Source of the DNA: Gaiellasilicea sp963705515
Lineage (GTDB): Bacteria; Actinomycetota; Thermoleophilia; Gaiellales; Gaiellaceae
DNA length: 64,000 nt
Direction: 5' to 3'
Assembly (NCBI GenBank): GCA_963705515.1
Contig: CAVPJV010000008.1
Coordinates: 124,001 to 188,000, forward strand
Below the pieces are notes generated by a model. The model did no database searches and was not told the DNA's origin. It worked only from the letters and a program-made list of their open reading frames with translations. Numbering within the stretch: the first letter of the stretch is position 1; each line of letters opens with the position of its first letter. Positions 62,336 through 64,000 of the stretch are shown here, piece by piece. Position numbers and translations under genes: made by a program.

Positions 62336-63948
62336 CGGGCGGACGGCTCCAGAGCGAGGTACGTGTGCACGTCGCTGACGGCAAGCGCGCCCGACCCGGC
62401 TGCCGAGGCGACGCGCTTGACGGAGCGGGCGCGGACGTCGCCGGCGGCGAAGACGCCGGGCAGGCTGGTCTCGAGGGGAAGCGGCGGCCGCTCGAGCGGC
62501 CAGCTGCCCGTGATGTCAGGGCCGGTGGCGAGGTAGCCCCACTCGTCGCGCTCGATCTCGTCCGGAAGCCACTCTGTGTGCGGATGGGCGCCGATCAGGA
62601 CGATCAGGGCCGCCGCAGGGACGGTCTCGATCCCGTCGGGCGTCCGCAGCTCGAGCTGCTCGAGGCGGCCGTCGCCGAGCCCTGCCGCGACCTCGGTCCG
62701 GGTCCGCACGCGCACGTTTGGGTCCTTCTCGATCGTGTCGATCAGGTACTGGGACATCGTCGCCGCGAGGCCGTCGCCGCGGACGAGGATCCGGACCGTG
62801 CAGGCGTAGCGGGCCAGGTGGAGCGCCGCCTGCCCGGCCGAGTTGCCGCCGCCGACGATGTAGACGCTCTCGCCCGCCAGCGCCTGGGCCTCCGACATCG
62901 ACGCGCCGTAGTAGACGCCGGCGCCTTCCAGCTCGGTCAGGCCGGGGGCATCGAGCCGGCGGTACTCGACCCCGAGCGCGAGCACGACCGCACGCGCGGC
63001 GACCTCTGCGCCGCCGTCGGTGCGCAGGACGTGCCTTCCGTCGCGCGGCTCGAGACCCGTCGCGCGGTGGGTGAGGCGGAACTGTGCGCCGAAGAGCCAC
63101 GCCTGCTGGTACGCGCGTTGCGCCAGCTCGCCACCGCCGAGGCCGCGGGGAAAGCCGAGGTAGTTGCGGATCAGCGAGCTCGAGCCGGCCTGGCCGCCGA
63201 CGGCGCCTGCATCGAGCACGGTCGTCCGCAGCCCCTCCGAGGCGGCGTAGACCGCCGCGCTCAGGCCTGCCGGACCGGCGCCGACGACGACGAGATCGGC
63301 CTCGTGCGAGTCGAGCTCGGTCGGGAAGCCGAGCGCCCGGGTCAGCTCGGCGGGACCGGGATCGGTCAGGACCTGGCCGTCGGCGAGCTTCACCGCCGGC
63401 ATGTCGCCGTCCCCCGGGATCGTCCGGTGCGGGATGCCGAGGCCCGACAGGCTCGACCGAAGCTCGTGCGCGCGGGCAGAACGTGCGTCGGCGACGACGA
63501 CCGCGCCGGCCGGCCCTTCGCCGCGCAGGCGCTCCGACTCCTGCAGCAGCTCGCTGATCGTCCGGTGGAAGACCTCGTCCCGCCGCCGTGTGGGCGCGAT
63601 CACGTAGAGGTCGATCCAGCCGCGCGCCATGCTGCGGAGGACGAGCTCGCCGACCCCGCGTTTGCTCCAGCCGAGCCAGGGGATCAGGAGGCCGCGGCGC
63701 GCCGTCGGGAAGCGGCCCCGCATCCGGGCGAGCAGGTCGGCTCCTTCCTTCCCGCTCGCGAGCGCGACGGCGACGTCGTCACCGTCGGCCTCCGCCTGGT
63801 CGAGGACGGCCTCGAGCTCGGCGGTCGTGCAGATCCTGAGCGCATAGTCGGAGCCGTAGCGCCGCTCGAGCTCCTCCTCGATCAGGCCGCGCTCGGCCGG
63901 GTCGTCGTCGGCGACCACGAGCAGCGGCGTTCGGGCGGGGGTCGTCAC
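62317..63948 (-). CDS. Response-regulator/thioredoxin-reductase fusion without CxxC
   Basis: A 543-residue fusion. Residues ~8-130 form a receiver-like domain (LLVVADDDPAERGLIEEEL; the phospho-Asp strand reads VALASGKEG, with no Asp), a second small Rossmann-like segment (AVVVADARSARAHELRSSL) follows, then a thioredoxin-reductase module with FAD motif VVGAGPAGLSAA, NAD(P) motif YIVGGGNSAGQAA and GVFAAGDVR. Where thioredoxin reductases have CxxC the chain reads YYGASMSEA, so it cannot reduce disulfides the usual way. It probably senses or transfers electrons from FAD. Start ATG or nearby; it overlaps the cyclase gene by 19 bases. Confidence 0.88.
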   Translation of the reverse strand: MTTPARTPLLVVADDDPAERGLIEEELERRYGSDYALRICTTAELEAVLDQAEADGDDVAVALASGKEGADLLARMRGRFPTARRGLLIPWLGWSKRGVGELVLRSMARGWIDLYVIAPTRRRDEVFHRTISELLQESERLRGEGPAGAVVVADARSARAHELRSSLSGLGIPHRTIPGDGDMPAVKLADGQVLTDPGPAELTRALGFPTELDSHEADLVVVGAGPAGLSAAVYAASEGLRTTVLDAGAVGGQAGSSSLIRNYLGFPRGLGGGELAQRAYQQAWLFGAQFRLTHRATGLEPRDGRHVLRTDGGAEVAARAVVLALGVEYRRLDAPGLTELEGAGVYYGASMSEAQALAGESVYIVGGGNSAGQAALHLARYACTVRILVRGDGLAATMSQYLIDTIEKDPNVRVRTRTEVAAGLGDGRLEQLELRTPDGIETVPAAALIVLIGAHPHTEWLPDEIERDEWGYLATGPDITGSWPLERPPLPLETSLPGVFAAGDVRARSVKRVASAAGSGALAVSDVHTYLALEPSARWPARR

Positions 63949-64000
63949 GGGGCGCTTCCTGCGCCCATCCTACGGCGGCGTCTCTAGAACATCGAGCCGA

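Noticed and set aside
62317..63948. Annotation as a working thioredoxin reductase
   Set aside because: The CxxC active site is absent (GASMSEA in its place).

Overview
The window is about 70% GC. Genes are packed with 1-8 bp overlaps, GTG and TTG starts are common, and strong AGGAGG ribosome sites appear where genes do not overlap. The gene set (F420-type luciferase-like flavoenzymes, DUF4242 and DUF1385 proteins, a BTAD-type regulator, a response-regulator/thioredoxin-reductase fusion, a lipoate-dependent 2-oxoacid dehydrogenase) suggests a soil or sediment actinobacterium. I infer Thermoleophilia (Gaiellales/Solirubrobacterales-like); there is no rRNA here to settle it.

1-16 kb is mostly housekeeping: the end of a drug/metabolite exporter, an esterase, YchF, an ECF sigma factor, methylmalonyl-CoA epimerase and a short FtsH. 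A nicotinamidase-like enzyme then faces a six-gene minus-strand operon: tryptophan 2,3-dioxygenase, M20 peptidase, PabB, PabC, DUF1385 and nicotinate phosphoribosyltransferase. RarA, a peroxiredoxin and a hydrolase follow on the plus strand.

16-33 kb looks like nucleobase or hydantoin breakdown. It has a class III aminotransferase and an acylating (methyl)malonate-semialdehyde dehydrogenase, a BTAD regulator between two DUF4242 paralogues, a dihydropyrimidinase/hydantoinase with its own NMT1/THI5-type ABC importer, a divergent N-carbamoyl-amino-acid hydrolase, a luciferase-like F420-type enzyme and an arginase. Together these could carry a pyrimidine through ring opening and decarbamoylation to acetyl-CoA or propionyl-CoA. 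No dihydropyrimidine dehydrogenase is visible.

35.3-49.4 kb is the most striking part: one minus-strand run of ten overlapping genes. In order of transcription these are two fold-type-II PLP enzymes, an ATCase-like carbamoyltransferase, a fused [2Fe-2S]/Mo xanthine dehydrogenase, an SsnA-type aminohydrolase, a luciferase-like flavoenzyme, a FAD subunit, a second fused xanthine dehydrogenase, a YgeW-type carbamoyltransferase and a carbamate kinase. This is recognisably the purine-dissimilation cluster known from E. coli (ygeW, yqeA, ssnA, ygfM, xdhD), but without YgfK or a clear YgeX and with other enzymes in their place. It is the best candidate here for an undescribed pathway variant.

49.5-50.5 kb is a scar: tRNA-Phe followed by two head-to-head truncated genes and a dispersed repeat. 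50.5-64 kb returns to core metabolism: a PEP-mutase-family enzyme, fumarase, a secreted metalloprotease, an operon for a 2-oxoacid dehydrogenase with LipB and LipA, a membrane nucleotide cyclase and the REC/thioredoxin-reductase fusion.

Seven otherwise conserved genes carry a single-base frameshift, all in G/C-rich stretches, and one more lacks a usable start. Residual sequencing or assembly error is likelier than gene decay, since lipB and several mid-operon genes are among them.
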